Source: Phycobacter azelaicus
GTDB taxonomy: Bacteria; Pseudomonadota; Alphaproteobacteria; Rhodobacterales; Rhodobacteraceae
Reading direction: 5' to 3'
NCBI RefSeq assembly: GCF_014884385.1
Contig: NZ_WKFH01000003.1
Span: 372,001-436,000 of the forward strand
DNA length: 64,000 bases
The notes beneath the pieces were generated by a model, which did not search any database, was not told the origin of the DNA, and saw nothing but the letters and a program-made list of their open reading frames with translations. Positions within the stretch are counted from its first letter, which is position 1, and the number at the start of each line of letters is the position of its first letter. Made by a program: the position numbers and the translations under genes. Shown here in pieces: positions 52,366 through 61,067 of the stretch.

Positions 52366-53079
52366 ATGGTCGAATGGATCACATCGGAGGCATTGGTCGA
52401 CTATGATGAGGCGACGTCCTTCATGGAGCAGCGTGCGGCGGCAATCGCGGCCGGCACAGCAGAGGAATGCATCTGGCTGCTTGAACACCCGCCGCTGTAC
52501 ACGGCCGGGACCTCAGCAAAGGCAGAGGACCTCACCGATCCGGAACGGTTTCCGGTTTACCCCTCAAAACGAGGTGGCCAATACACGTATCATGGGCCTG
52601 GCCAACGAGTGGTCTATGTGATGCTGGACGTGGGCAAACGGGGACATGATGTTCGCCGCTTCGTCCAACAACTCGAAGACTGGGTGATCCGGGCCTTGGC
52701 CGAGTTCAACCTGACCGGACATATCCGATGTGGCCGCGTCGGGGTCTGGGTCGAGCGGCCGGACAAGCCGGTTACGGTCAGCGGACAAATGGCAGAAGAC
52801 AAGATCGCAGCCATCGGGATTCGCCTGCGCAAATGGGTCAGTTTTCATGGCATTTCGATAAACGTCGAGCCAGATCTTGATCATTTTGGTGGTATCGTGC
52901 CCTGCGGCATAACGGAGTACGGCGTTACAAGTCTTGTGGACATGGGCCTGCCGGTCACCATGGCAGATGTCGATGTAGCGTTGAAACGCTGTTTTGATCA
53001 GGTATTCAGCTCAGAGCCGCCTTCTGCCCCTCTGCGTGAGCCTGCTGGTTCGCCAGATCTTCCAAGGCGGCCAGTATGA
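52366..53079 (+). CDS. lipB: Octanoyltransferase LipB
   Basis: 237 residues. Transfers octanoyl from ACP to the lipoyl domains of 2-oxoacid dehydrogenases and GcvH. The signature [20 protein letters not shown] (about residue 69) is followed by the catalytic Lys in [29 protein letters not shown] (about 142) and the catalytic Cys in [16 protein letters not shown] (about 179). CGGAGG lies ahead of the start. Its 3' end overlaps the convergent neighbour by 74 nt, so the last residues (from about 213) are extra to the LipB core. Confidence 0.95.
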   Translation: MVEWITSEALVDYDEATSFMEQRAAAIAAGTAEECIWLLEHPPLYTAGTSAKAEDLTDPERFPVYPSKRGGQYTYHGPGQRVVYVMLDVGKRGHDVRRFVQQLEDWVIRALAEFNLTGHIRCGRVGVWVERPDKPVTVSGQMAEDKIAAIGIRLRKWVSFHGISINVEPDLDHFGGIVPCGITEYGVTSLVDMGLPVTMADVDVALKRCFDQVFSSEPPSAPLREPAGSPDLPRRPV

Positions 53080-54760
53080 GCTCCGGGCGGGTGTACAACA
53101 ACGTCCCATCCGCCCCTTCGCACACCCGATACTGTGAGTTCTGTCCGGTTACAGAAATGTCCCTGGTTCCCTCTGACGTTGGCTCTTCGCTGCCATAGAG
53201 GTAAACCGCAGGGGCGGCCCCGGCCTTGCCCGAAACAAGCGGTCGCCAATCCCGCATAATCAGATCAACATCCGCGATGAAGCCGGCCCCGCCTTGCCGC
53301 ATAGCAAAATCGTGGCTGTGGCGCAGAAGCGGTGCAAGGTTGAGGTTGGCAACCAAATCCGCATCCAGTCGCCCCGTGGAGGATTGCCGCGTCAGGAGCA
53401 CTTCCACTCCTTTTCTGCGCACGCTGCGCGACCAGCTTCGCATAAGAACAGGCAACAGGGGACGTGCCAGCGATGAGCAAATTGCAAAAGCACGATGATA
53501 CCCCTGAAGTGTCGCAAAATCCCGGATGGTCTTGAGCGGCCCAGACGGCGACACGGCAACAATACCACCGATTCGATCGCGCCAGCGCTTGGCTACGGCG
53601 TGCGCGAAAACGACACCTCCCCTATGTGCAAGCAGAATCGGACGCTGCAGGGCCTCCCGGTCCATGAGCGCCCCGAACTGCTCACTGAAAACGTCCAAGT
53701 GGCGGTCCCCTTTTGGAACAGGGCCGGAATCGCCGTACCCGTTGCGCAAAGGGACGTAGACCCGAAAGCCCAAACGTCGGAACTCCGTCTGCAGGCGCAA
53801 AACTCCAGCGAGGCAATCGAGCAGCCCATGCATGAAGACGACCGACTTTCCGGTTTCAGCTCCCAACCTGAGGTACTGGGTGCGCGCGCCCCCTGGAATG
53901 ACGAGGGTGCCCGATGGTGGCATTGCAGCACCGGAGGCGATTGCCACGTCCGACGCATGCTCTTTCACGAGTGAGGCCGCAAGACGGATCAACTCGGCTG
54001 GCCCCGGCGCGCCCGCCTTGGCCACGGCCTGCCAAACTGCTCGGCTTGGCCAGTTCTTGTCGAACACGGCCTTGCCACTCATTAGGCAGGCAAGGGCATC
54101 AGCCTCTTCCTCGTTAAGATTGAAGCCCTGCTTCAGATAGGAAATGGCGCCGCTGAACATGGGCACATCCAGCACTTCGACCATCACCAGTGCGGTCTCT
54201 GAAACGACAGAGCCAGCCGACACCGGCCTGCAAAGCAGCAATGTTCCCGGTTTCTGAGAACTCAGGACGATAAAGTCGTCCCAAGTAAAGGTTCCAGATT
54301 GCAGGCGATCCGCAAATTTCTCCCAAACCCTGAGATTTACAAGGCTATTTGCTTCGAGAGTCTTCAACACATCCCGCGGCAATACGTCGATCATGCGCCG
54401 CGCCTCCCGTGAACACCGCAGGGCGCGTGCGCCCAAGGTTGTAACGAGCCACGCGCCACCACCATCCTCATAAACGTAAGCTGGATCAGGGCTGCTCTTA
54501 TTGGCCCATTGATCTCTCAGCGTCTCCAGAGCCTTGGCGAAATGAAATGCGAAATGTGGCGCGACTGCGGCTGGATTCTGCCCCCATATATCGAAAGGAG
54601 CCTCACTGTAACCTCCATTCAGTCGGCTATCAGAAAACCGATCATAACACTGTGGCTGAAGAACGGTATCATATATCGCAGATATGACCTGAAGCTGTGA
54701 AGGGCCTTCGCCCGCCAAGCCTATCGCTTCATTGACGTTCGCTTCCACTCGTACCCTCAT
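53006..54760 (-). CDS. LuxR-like N-terminal / alpha-beta hydrolase fusion with degenerate motifs
   Basis: 584 residues from ATG 54760 (TTG 54763 also possible). The first 200 residues have a PAS-type start ([22 protein letters not shown]), then a region aligning with a LuxR-type HTH ([20 protein letters not shown] ... [13 protein letters not shown]) that lacks the usual recognition-helix text. From about 290 an alpha/beta hydrolase fold follows ([44 protein letters not shown]). Its nucleophile elbow reads [11 protein letters not shown], with Arg where Ser of GxSxG is expected. Both active motifs are thus worn, suggesting a sensor or a decaying gene. Confidence 0.72.
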   Translation of the reverse strand: MRVRVEANVNEAIGLAGEGPSQLQVISAIYDTVLQPQCYDRFSDSRLNGGYSEAPFDIWGQNPAAVAPHFAFHFAKALETLRDQWANKSSPDPAYVYEDGGGAWLVTTLGARALRCSREARRMIDVLPRDVLKTLEANSLVNLRVWEKFADRLQSGTFTWDDFIVLSSQKPGTLLLCRPVSAGSVVSETALVMVEVLDVPMFSGAISYLKQGFNLNEEEADALACLMSGKAVFDKNWPSRAVWQAVAKAGAPGPAELIRLAASLVKEHASDVAIASGAAMPPSGTLVIPGGARTQYLRLGAETGKSVVFMHGLLDCLAGVLRLQTEFRRLGFRVYVPLRNGYGDSGPVPKGDRHLDVFSEQFGALMDREALQRPILLAHRGGVVFAHAVAKRWRDRIGGIVAVSPSGPLKTIRDFATLQGYHRAFAICSSLARPLLPVLMRSWSRSVRRKGVEVLLTRQSSTGRLDADLVANLNLAPLLRHSHDFAMRQGGAGFIADVDLIMRDWRPLVSGKAGAAPAVYLYGSEEPTSEGTRDISVTGQNSQYRVCEGADGTLLYTRPELILAALEDLANQQAHAEGQKAALS

Positions 54761-54763
54761 CAA

Positions 54764-55083
54764 ACCTACGGAACGCTGCCGCTTAGATGGCGGGTCAGCA
54801 CAATCCTTTGCGAACGCCAGACCAGATACAGCCTCCCCTTTTCCAGTGGCCCCAAGTCAACACTTGGTCAGCGGCCAATCGGAAATCAGATCATGCCTCA
54901 ATGCCGACAAACGTTTATGACGCTTGAAGCGGCGAAATAGGTCACCATCGAAACACTTCTTAAAACGTTGCCCCCTGCCGCGCGGCATGCACTCTGAAAA
55001 TTCATAACAATTTGGTCTCATTTTTCAACTACTTTAGGAAAGCGTGACCATTTATGCGACCATGAATGCGGAGCAACTCAACC
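54764..55083. other. Intergenic stretch, nothing recognised
   Basis: 320 bases between the divergent/convergent neighbours with no frame resembling a known gene. The AT-rich part near 55000-55030 could hold promoter elements for the minus-strand gene ending at 54760, but no clear boxes are seen. No terminator hairpin is evident for the HIT gene. Confidence 0.4.
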
Positions 55084-55500
55084 CTAGAGGGCGGATCGAA
55101 TTTGCTCTGCCAGGCGAGCAATTTCATCCATGTCCCCCATCGTCCCCGGAGGTCGTAGTTTATCACCTTCCTTTCGAGGCAGGACATGGAAATGTAGGTG
55201 AAATACCTCCTGACCGCCTGCGGCCTCGTTGAACTGCTGGATCGTAACCCCATCGGCGTCAAAGGCTTTCATGACTGCGTGGCTGAGCCGTTGAACGGTT
55301 GCCATGACTGCAGATATCTGCTCAGGACTGGCATCCAGCATATTGCGGCAGGGGGTTTTGGGAATAACCAGCAAATGACCGTCGGCCCTCGGCATGATAT
55401 CCATGAATGCAAGCGTTTCGTCATCCTCGTAAACGCGCGTGGATGGGATTTCGCCACGCAAGAGTTTCGCAAAAATATTGTCTGGATCATAAGCTGTCAT
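55084..55500 (-). CDS. HIT family nucleotide hydrolase/transferase
   Basis: 138 residues from ATG 55500. The histidine triad is GGQEVFHLHFHVLPRKEGDKL (H-x-H-x-H, about residues 98-102). The N-terminal DNIFAKLLRGEIPSTRVYEDDETLAFMDIMPRADGHLLVIPK is typical of HINT-like proteins. These hydrolyse nucleoside phosphoramidates or act on Ap(n)A-like nucleotides. The frame continues upstream to 56052, but that part is the shadow of ctaD. It is divergent from ctaD, sharing a 243-bp region with an FNR-type box. Confidence 0.9.
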   Translation of the reverse strand: MTAYDPDNIFAKLLRGEIPSTRVYEDDETLAFMDIMPRADGHLLVIPKTPCRNMLDASPEQISAVMATVQRLSHAVMKAFDADGVTIQQFNEAAGGQEVFHLHFHVLPRKEGDKLRPPGTMGDMDEIARLAEQIRSAL

Positions 55501-55621
55501 GCGGTGCGTCTCCGTTTGAAGTGTCGCAACGGTTGTGCGGCCTGCGTCGCAGCGGGTCAAGCATGTCAACACGCCGATGGGACCTGGCCTCCAAAACGTC
55601 ACCCCCCCGCGACAATTATTC

Positions 55622-55635
55622 TTGATCCAGATCAA
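55622..55635. promoter_or_regulatory. FNR/FnrL-type box upstream of ctaD
   Basis: TTGATCCAGATCAA is a perfect TTGAT-N4-ATCAA palindrome. It lies 109 bp before ctaD and 122 bp before the divergent HIT gene. In alphaproteobacteria FnrL uses such sites to adjust respiratory genes to oxygen. The distance does not tell activation from repression. Confidence 0.85.
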
Positions 55636-55743
55636 ACTCCGCCATTGAAGGCCTTGGCAGGGCGATCTAAAACCACTTTTGAGTCTAAGGCCGCCCGGAC
55701 AAATTTCCTGTGGCCTTTCGTTATGCAACAGGAGGCACCTTAA

Positions 55744-57447
55744 ATGGCAGACGCAGCCATTCATGGTCACGGCCATGAGGACGAGCGGGGGTTCTTTACC
55801 CGCTGGTTCATGAGCACGAACCATAAGGATATCGGCATTCTCTACCTGATCGTTTCGGCGATTGCAGGTTTCATTTCCGTCGCGTTCACCGTATTCATGC
55901 GGATGGAGCTTATGGATCCCGGCGTTCAGTACATGTGCATGGAGCACCTGGACAAAGGCTTCATCAGCGGGTTCCTGAGCTCGATGGCGGCATCGGTTCC
56001 GGGCGAATGTACCCCGAACGGTCACCTTTGGAACGTGATGATCACTGCCCACGGCATCCTGATGATGTTCTTCGTGGTGATTCCTGCGCTGTTTGGCGGT
56101 TTCGGCAACTACTTCATGCCGCTGCAGATCGGTGCGCCGGACATGGCGTTCCCGCGGATGAACAACCTCAGCTTCTGGCTCTACGTGGCTGGCACTTCGA
56201 TGGCCGTGGCCTCGGTGCTAGCCCCGGGCGGCAATGACCAGATGGGTTCCGGCGTGGGTTGGGTTCTATACCCGCCGCTGTCCACCAATGAGGGCGGCTT
56301 CTCGATGGATCTGGCGATTTTCGCCGTCCACATCTCGGGTGCTTCGTCGATCCTTGGCGCGATCAACATGATCACCACCTTCCTGAACATGCGTGCCCCC
56401 GGCATGACCCTGTTCAAGGTGCCGCTGTTTTCTTGGTCGATCTTCGTCACGTCTTGGCTGATTCTGCTGTCTCTGCCGGTTCTGGCGGGCGCAATCACCA
56501 TGCTGCTGATGGACCGCAACTTCGGCTTCACCTTCTTTGACCCTGCGGGCGGCGGTGACCCTGTGCTTTACCAGCACATCCTGTGGTTCTTTGGTCACCC
56601 GGAAGTGTACATCGTGATCCTGCCGGGCTTTGGCATCATCTCTCATGTGATCGCCACTTTCTCGCGCAAGCCCGTCTTCGGCTACCTGCCAATGGTTTGG
56701 GCGATCATCGCGATCGGTGTTCTGGGCTTTGTCGTGTGGGCACACCACATGTACACGGTCGGCATGTCGCTGAACCAGCAGGCCTACTTCATGCTGGCCA
56801 CCATGGTGATCGCGGTTCCGACTGGCGTTAAGGTGTTCTCGTGGATCGCAACCATGTGGGGCGGCTCCATCGAGTTTAAAGCCCCGATGCTGTTCGCCTT
56901 CGGCTTCCTCTTCCTGTTCACCGTAGGCGGTGTGACCGGGGTGGTTCTGTCGCAAGCCGCTGTGGACCGTGCCTATCACGACACCTACTATGTGGTTGCT
57001 CACTTCCACTATGTGATGTCGCTGGGTGCCGTGTTTGCAATCTTTGCAGGCATCTACTTCTACTTCGGCAAGATGACCGGCCGTCAGTATTCGGAACTGG
57101 GCGCTCAGATTCACTTCTGGATGTTCTTCATCGGTGCGAACGTGACCTTCTTCCCCCAGCACTTCCTGGGCCGTCAGGGCATGCCGCGCCGCTACATCGA
57201 CTATCCCGAAGGCTTTGCCTACTGGAACAAGATCTCGTCCTATGGCGCGTTCCTGTCCTTTGCGTCCTTCGTGTTCTTCTTTGGCGTGATGATCTACTCG
57301 CTGCTGCGCGGCGCACGCATCACCCAGAACAACTACTGGAACGAATACGCGGATACGCTGGAGTGGACTCTGCCCTCTCCGCCACCGGAGCACACCTTTG
57401 AGATCCTGCCCAAGCAGGAAGACTGGGACAAATCCCACTCTCACTAA
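55744..57447 (+). CDS. ctaD: Cytochrome c oxidase subunit I (aa3-type)
   Basis: 567 residues, 12 transmembrane segments. Haem/copper ligands are visible: [11 protein letters not shown] (low-spin haem His), [21 protein letters not shown] with the His-Tyr cross-link pair, [10 protein letters not shown] (CuB His pair) and [16 protein letters not shown] (haem a3/a His). A D-channel motif ([30 protein letters not shown]) and K-channel residues ([15 protein letters not shown]) mark an A-type proton-pumping enzyme. AACAGGAGGCACC forms the ribosome site. Subunits II and III are not adjacent. A terminator follows at 57473. Confidence 0.97.
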   Translation: MADAAIHGHGHEDERGFFTRWFMSTNHKDIGILYLIVSAIAGFISVAFTVFMRMELMDPGVQYMCMEHLDKGFISGFLSSMAASVPGECTPNGHLWNVMITAHGILMMFFVVIPALFGGFGNYFMPLQIGAPDMAFPRMNNLSFWLYVAGTSMAVASVLAPGGNDQMGSGVGWVLYPPLSTNEGGFSMDLAIFAVHISGASSILGAINMITTFLNMRAPGMTLFKVPLFSWSIFVTSWLILLSLPVLAGAITMLLMDRNFGFTFFDPAGGGDPVLYQHILWFFGHPEVYIVILPGFGIISHVIATFSRKPVFGYLPMVWAIIAIGVLGFVVWAHHMYTVGMSLNQQAYFMLATMVIAVPTGVKVFSWIATMWGGSIEFKAPMLFAFGFLFLFTVGGVTGVVLSQAAVDRAYHDTYYVVAHFHYVMSLGAVFAIFAGIYFYFGKMTGRQYSELGAQIHFWMFFIGANVTFFPQHFLGRQGMPRRYIDYPEGFAYWNKISSYGAFLSFASFVFFFGVMIYSLLRGARITQNNYWNEYADTLEWTLPSPPPEHTFEILPKQEDWDKSHSH

Positions 57448-57472
57448 GGCGAGTGTCATGAGAATTTGAACG

Positions 57473-57504
57473 GGCCCCGGAGCGACAGCTTCGGGGCCTT
57501 TTCC
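57473..57504 (+). terminator. Rho-independent terminator after ctaD
   Basis: GGCCCCGGAGC (57473-57483) pairs with GCTTCGGGGCC (57488-57498) around a GACA loop, with one G-T pair, followed by TTTTCCTTGG. Confidence 0.88.
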
Positions 57505-57621
57505 TTGGCCCGACGTGTTGCGACATTATGCCAAGACGCTTTGCGACAACGCGCACCTTGAAACCGGAAAAGACGGCAACATAATTCAGGGACACCACTC
57601 AACACCACGCGTAGCAAGACC

Positions 57622-58113
57622 ATGCCGTACAACTGGACATCAGACGACATCACTGATGCGACCTCCACACGAGAGTTGCACCTCTGGCCACATCAGTCCT
57701 TGCCCCCCGAAGGCTACGTGCGCTTTCTGGCCGTGACGGCCGTTCTGATTACGGTCCCGTTGTTCCCACTGCTGGGTTCGTTTGTTCTGTGGGGCGTTCT
57801 TCCGTTTCTCTTGCTTGCTCTATTTGGCATGAAATGGGCACTAGACCGAAGTCGTCGCGACAGGCAGATCCTCGAGGTGCTGACCATCGGTCCAGATGAA
57901 GCACGCTTGGAGCGGACCGACCTGCGAGGTGGTCATCAAAGCTGGGAATGCAACCGCTATTGGACGACTGTTCAGATCCACCCCAACGAGGGGCCCGTAC
58001 CCAACTATGTGACACTGAGGGGCGGAGGACGCGAAGTGGAGATTGGTGCCTTTCTCTCAGAAGATGAACGCAAGGCGCTGTACGACGATCTGCAAACGGC
58101 CCTGCACCGGTAG
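57622..58113 (+). CDS. DUF2244 family membrane protein
   Basis: 163 residues. Two adjacent hydrophobic segments (about 34-52 and 54-68; FLAVTAVLITVPLFPLLGSFVLWGVLPFLLLALFGMKWAL) form a hairpin in the membrane. The soluble C-terminal half has ILEVLTIGPDEARLERTDLRGGHQSWECNRYWTTVQIH and ends LSEDERKALYDDLQTALHR, matching DUF2244. Members are often near terminal oxidase or cytochrome genes, and ctaD precedes it here with a terminator between. Function unknown. Confidence 0.8.
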   Translation: MPYNWTSDDITDATSTRELHLWPHQSLPPEGYVRFLAVTAVLITVPLFPLLGSFVLWGVLPFLLLALFGMKWALDRSRRDRQILEVLTIGPDEARLERTDLRGGHQSWECNRYWTTVQIHPNEGPVPNYVTLRGGGREVEIGAFLSEDERKALYDDLQTALHR

Positions 58114-58319
58114 ATCTCACAAAACATGTTTTGACTCTGCTGCAACGCGAAGTTAGGCAGAGCGCATGCGCAACATGACGCCCCTTTTCAGCACCGTCTA
58201 TTACCGCCGCGTTACATAACGGCGGTCGCATTTCCTATATCCATGCTCAACCGCCCCGATCCGGCGGCTTGATACAGAACAGAACTTCCCTCCGGCGTCG
58301 CGGCACACCGGAGACACTG

Positions 58320-59066
58320 ATGACATCTCTTCCACATATCCACTCTGTCGGGCTGTTTGGCTTTGGCGCCTTTGGTCGATTGATCGCCAGGCACCTTTCC
58401 CCTCTCGTGCCGATGACCGTTCATGATCCGGCATTGCTGCATACAGATGCACTGCCTGTGAATGTGCAAATTGGCAGCCTTGAGGAGGCCGCTGCCAGCC
58501 CACTGGTCATTCTGGCTGTCCCGGTACAATCGTTGCCCGCCTTGTGCACAGCGATCGGACCGCACCTACGCTCGGGGTCCATCGTCGCCGACGTGGGCTC
58601 GGTCAAGGTTCAACCCTGCCGCCTCATGCAGGATCTGTTGCCTTCCCACGTCGACATTGTCGGAACCCATCCGCTGTTTGGCCCGCAAAGCGCCTCCTGT
58701 GGCATTGCCGGGCATAAGATCGCCCTGTGCAAAATCCGTGGCCCGGCCCATCTTCCCGTTGCAGCCTTCCTGCGCAAAACCTGGGGATTACGCGTATTCC
58801 TTACTACGCCGGAGGATCACGACCGAGAGGCCGCCACCGTTCAGGGACTTACCCATCTTATTGCACGAACATTGTCCGACATGCCCCAACGGCCAACACG
58901 CATGACCACTGTCAGTTACGAGCTTCTGATGGAAGCCGCGCGCATGGTTGAAGGCGACCCACCAGGGGTATTTGCAGCCATTTCACACGCCAATCCCTTC
59001 GCAGCCGAGGTGCGAGAAGACTTTCTGCGCAAAGCACGGGCGCTCACCGCATGTAAAGACGTTTAG
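58320..59066 (+). CDS. Prephenate/arogenate dehydrogenase-like protein
   Basis: 248 residues from ATG 58320 (GGAGACACTG before it). NAD(P)-binding N-terminus SVGLFGFGAFGRLIARHLSP, and VILAVPVQSLPALC, GSIVADVGSVKVQPCRLM, VDIVGTHPLFGPQSASCGIAGHKIALC correspond to the TyrA catalytic region, with the His in GTHPLFGP. The C-terminal helical part carries VQGLTHLIARTL. It lacks an ACT domain and is shorter than many TyrA proteins (about 290). It may be a tyrosine-biosynthesis dehydrogenase or a divergent member. Confidence 0.82.
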   Translation: MTSLPHIHSVGLFGFGAFGRLIARHLSPLVPMTVHDPALLHTDALPVNVQIGSLEEAAASPLVILAVPVQSLPALCTAIGPHLRSGSIVADVGSVKVQPCRLMQDLLPSHVDIVGTHPLFGPQSASCGIAGHKIALCKIRGPAHLPVAAFLRKTWGLRVFLTTPEDHDREAATVQGLTHLIARTLSDMPQRPTRMTTVSYELLMEAARMVEGDPPGVFAAISHANPFAAEVREDFLRKARALTACKDV

Positions 59067-59075
59067 CCCACAACG

Positions 59076-59099
59076 AAAAAGGCCCGCTCCAAGCGGGCC
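59076..59099 (-). terminator. Hairpin terminator of the YqeY-like gene (also behind the prephenate dehydrogenase-like gene)
   Basis: GGCCCGC (59081-59087) pairs with GCGGGCC (59093-59099) around TCCAA. On the minus strand it is followed by TTTTT, giving a good terminator for the gene at 59150-59623. On the plus strand it could also help end the preceding transcript, although no T-run follows. Confidence 0.78.
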
Positions 59100-59149
59100 A
59101 AATCAGTCTTTCAAGGCTCAACGGCGTCCGTCAGCAGGCAAGAAACGGG

Positions 59150-59623
59150 TCAACATCCCCCTTCGGTGCAAAGCTCATCCTTGACCATGGGGCCGACCCG
59201 TCCAAAATCCATTTGGCCGGTATACTTCGATTTCAATACGCCCATCACCTTGCCCATGTCGCGAATTGAATCGGCTCCGGTTTCGCTGACCGCAGCCTTG
59301 ACCGCCTGACGGATTTCACCCTCATCCAACTGCTTGGGCAGGAATTCCTCAATAATGGCAATTTCCCCGAGTTCCCGCTCAGCCAGATCAAGGCGCCCTC
59401 CCTCTTCGTAGGCGCGAGCACTTTCATTGCGCTGCTTGGTCATTTTTCCAAGGATCCCAAGGATTTCGGCATCCCCAATGGTGCCTTCACCGCCCTCACC
59501 GCGCGCGGCGATTTCCTTGTCCTTGATGGCAGCATTAATCAGCCGAAGAGTCGCCAGACGATCGGCCGCCTTGTCCTTCATTGCCTGTTTCAAGGCCTGA
59601 TTTACCCGCGTGCGCGTGTCCAT
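59150..59623 (-). CDS. GatB/YqeY domain protein
   Basis: 157 residues. A helical YqeY-type protein: LKQAMKDKAADRLATLRLINAAIKDKEIAARGEGGEGTIGDAEILGILGKMTKQRNESARAYEEGGRLDLAERELGEIAIIEEFLPKQLDEGEIRQAV, then RDMGKVMGVLKSKYTGQMDFGRVGPMVKDEL. The tail domain is shared with the GatB subunit of the amidotransferase that makes Gln-tRNA, where it binds tRNA. A free-standing tRNA-related role is likely but unproven. It is read convergently to the prephenate-like gene and divergently from carA. Confidence 0.92.
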   Translation of the reverse strand: MDTRTRVNQALKQAMKDKAADRLATLRLINAAIKDKEIAARGEGGEGTIGDAEILGILGKMTKQRNESARAYEEGGRLDLAERELGEIAIIEEFLPKQLDEGEIRQAVKAAVSETGADSIRDMGKVMGVLKSKYTGQMDFGRVGPMVKDELCTEGGC

Positions 59624-59806
59624 ATGTCTCTATCCATCCCCATGGCATCGGAGCTTGGATGCATAACCAATCGGAAAGCGATTTTCAAGCAAGGGAAACC
59701 GCCAGCTGATCCTCCTGCCTTGTGTCGCCGGGTCGACGGGCGCCCTTGACCCGCTTGCCCCCTGCCCCTACAAGCCCTTGAATTTCACCTCATGGAGAGT
59801 CGTGTC

Positions 59807-60970
59807 ATGGCCGATACTGCACCGTCCACGCCAACCGCATGTCTGGCGCTTGCCGATGGAACTATTTTCTACGGTATGGGCTTCGGCGCGACCGGACGAT
59901 GCGTGGCTGAGCTGTGTTTCAACACAGCAATGACAGGCTACCAGGAGATCATGACCGATCCTTCCTATGCTGGTCAGATCGTTACCTTCACCTTCCCCCA
60001 TATCGGCAACACCGGCGTCACACCTGAGGATGACGAAACCGCAGATCCGGTTGCCGCTGGCATGGTTGTCAAATGGGACCCGACGCTGGCGTCGAATTGG
60101 CGGGCCACCGAGGAGCTGAAAGCCTGGCTGACCCGCACCGGGCGCATTGCAATTGGCGGTATCGATACCCGTCGCCTGACCCGTGCGATCCGCCAGCAGG
60201 GTGCCCCGCATGCTGCGCTTGCCCATGATCCCGAGGGCAACTTTGATGTGGAAGCCCTGGTCGCCGCTGCGCGCGAATGGTCTGGTCTTGAAGGTCTGGA
60301 CCTGGCCAAAGACGTCACCTGCGCACAAAGCTATCGGTGGGATGAAATGCGGTGGGCCTGGCCCGAGGGCTACAGCCGCCAGAAGGCGCCCAAACACAAA
60401 GTCGTCGCCGTCGACTATGGCGCCAAACGCAATATCCTTCGCTGCCTTGCCAGCGCTGGATGTGACGTAACGGTGCTGCCCGCGACCGCGACAGCAGAGG
60501 AAGTGCTAGCCCATAACCCGGATGGTGTGTTCCTGTCCAACGGTCCCGGCGATCCGGCCGCGACAGGCGAATACGCTGTTCCGATGATCAAGACCATTCT
60601 CGACACCACCGACCTCCCTGTGTTCGGGATCTGTCTTGGCCATCAGATGCTGGCGCTGGCCCTTGGTGGCAAGACCGTCAAGATGAACCATGGTCACCAT
60701 GGCGCCAACCATCCGGTCAAGGAGCATTCTACCGGCAAGGTGGAGATTACCTCGATGAACCACGGATTCGCCGTGGATGCGCAGTCATTGCCCAAGGGAG
60801 TGGAAGAGACTCACATTTCACTCTTTGACGGATCCAACTGCGGAATCGCCGTGACGGGCCGTCCGGTCTACTCTGTTCAGCACCATCCCGAGGCCAGCCC
60901 GGGACCTCAAGACAGCTTCTATCTTTTCGAAAGATTTGCGGACGCAATGGCCGAACGCAAAGGCGCATAA
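59807..60970 (+). CDS. carA: Carbamoyl-phosphate synthase small subunit
   Basis: 387 residues with ATG 59807 as start (GGAGAG just upstream); ATG 59792 would leave no ribosome site. The N-terminal part has ALADGTIFYGMGFGATGRCVAELCFNTAMTGYQEIMTDPSYAGQIVTFTFPHIGNTG. The class I glutaminase has Cys in LPVFGICLGHQMLALALGG (about 267) and the His/Glu of YSVQHHPEASPGPQD. It supplies ammonia for carbamoyl phosphate (pyrimidine and arginine synthesis). CarB is not in the window. Confidence 0.96.
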   Translation: MADTAPSTPTACLALADGTIFYGMGFGATGRCVAELCFNTAMTGYQEIMTDPSYAGQIVTFTFPHIGNTGVTPEDDETADPVAAGMVVKWDPTLASNWRATEELKAWLTRTGRIAIGGIDTRRLTRAIRQQGAPHAALAHDPEGNFDVEALVAAAREWSGLEGLDLAKDVTCAQSYRWDEMRWAWPEGYSRQKAPKHKVVAVDYGAKRNILRCLASAGCDVTVLPATATAEEVLAHNPDGVFLSNGPGDPAATGEYAVPMIKTILDTTDLPVFGICLGHQMLALALGGKTVKMNHGHHGANHPVKEHSTGKVEITSMNHGFAVDAQSLPKGVEETHISLFDGSNCGIAVTGRPVYSVQHHPEASPGPQDSFYLFERFADAMAERKGA

Positions 60971-61067
60971 AAACACATCCTTCGCCTGCCGTCAGAATTT
61001 GGCATTAAGTGATTGTTAACTCAGACGGGAAAGCGTAGTCTCAGAATCCACCTGGGATTGTGTTTTT

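Noticed and set aside
56266..57459. A 397-codon frame antisense to ctaD
   Set aside because: Charged, His-rich text with no domain; ctaD is certain.
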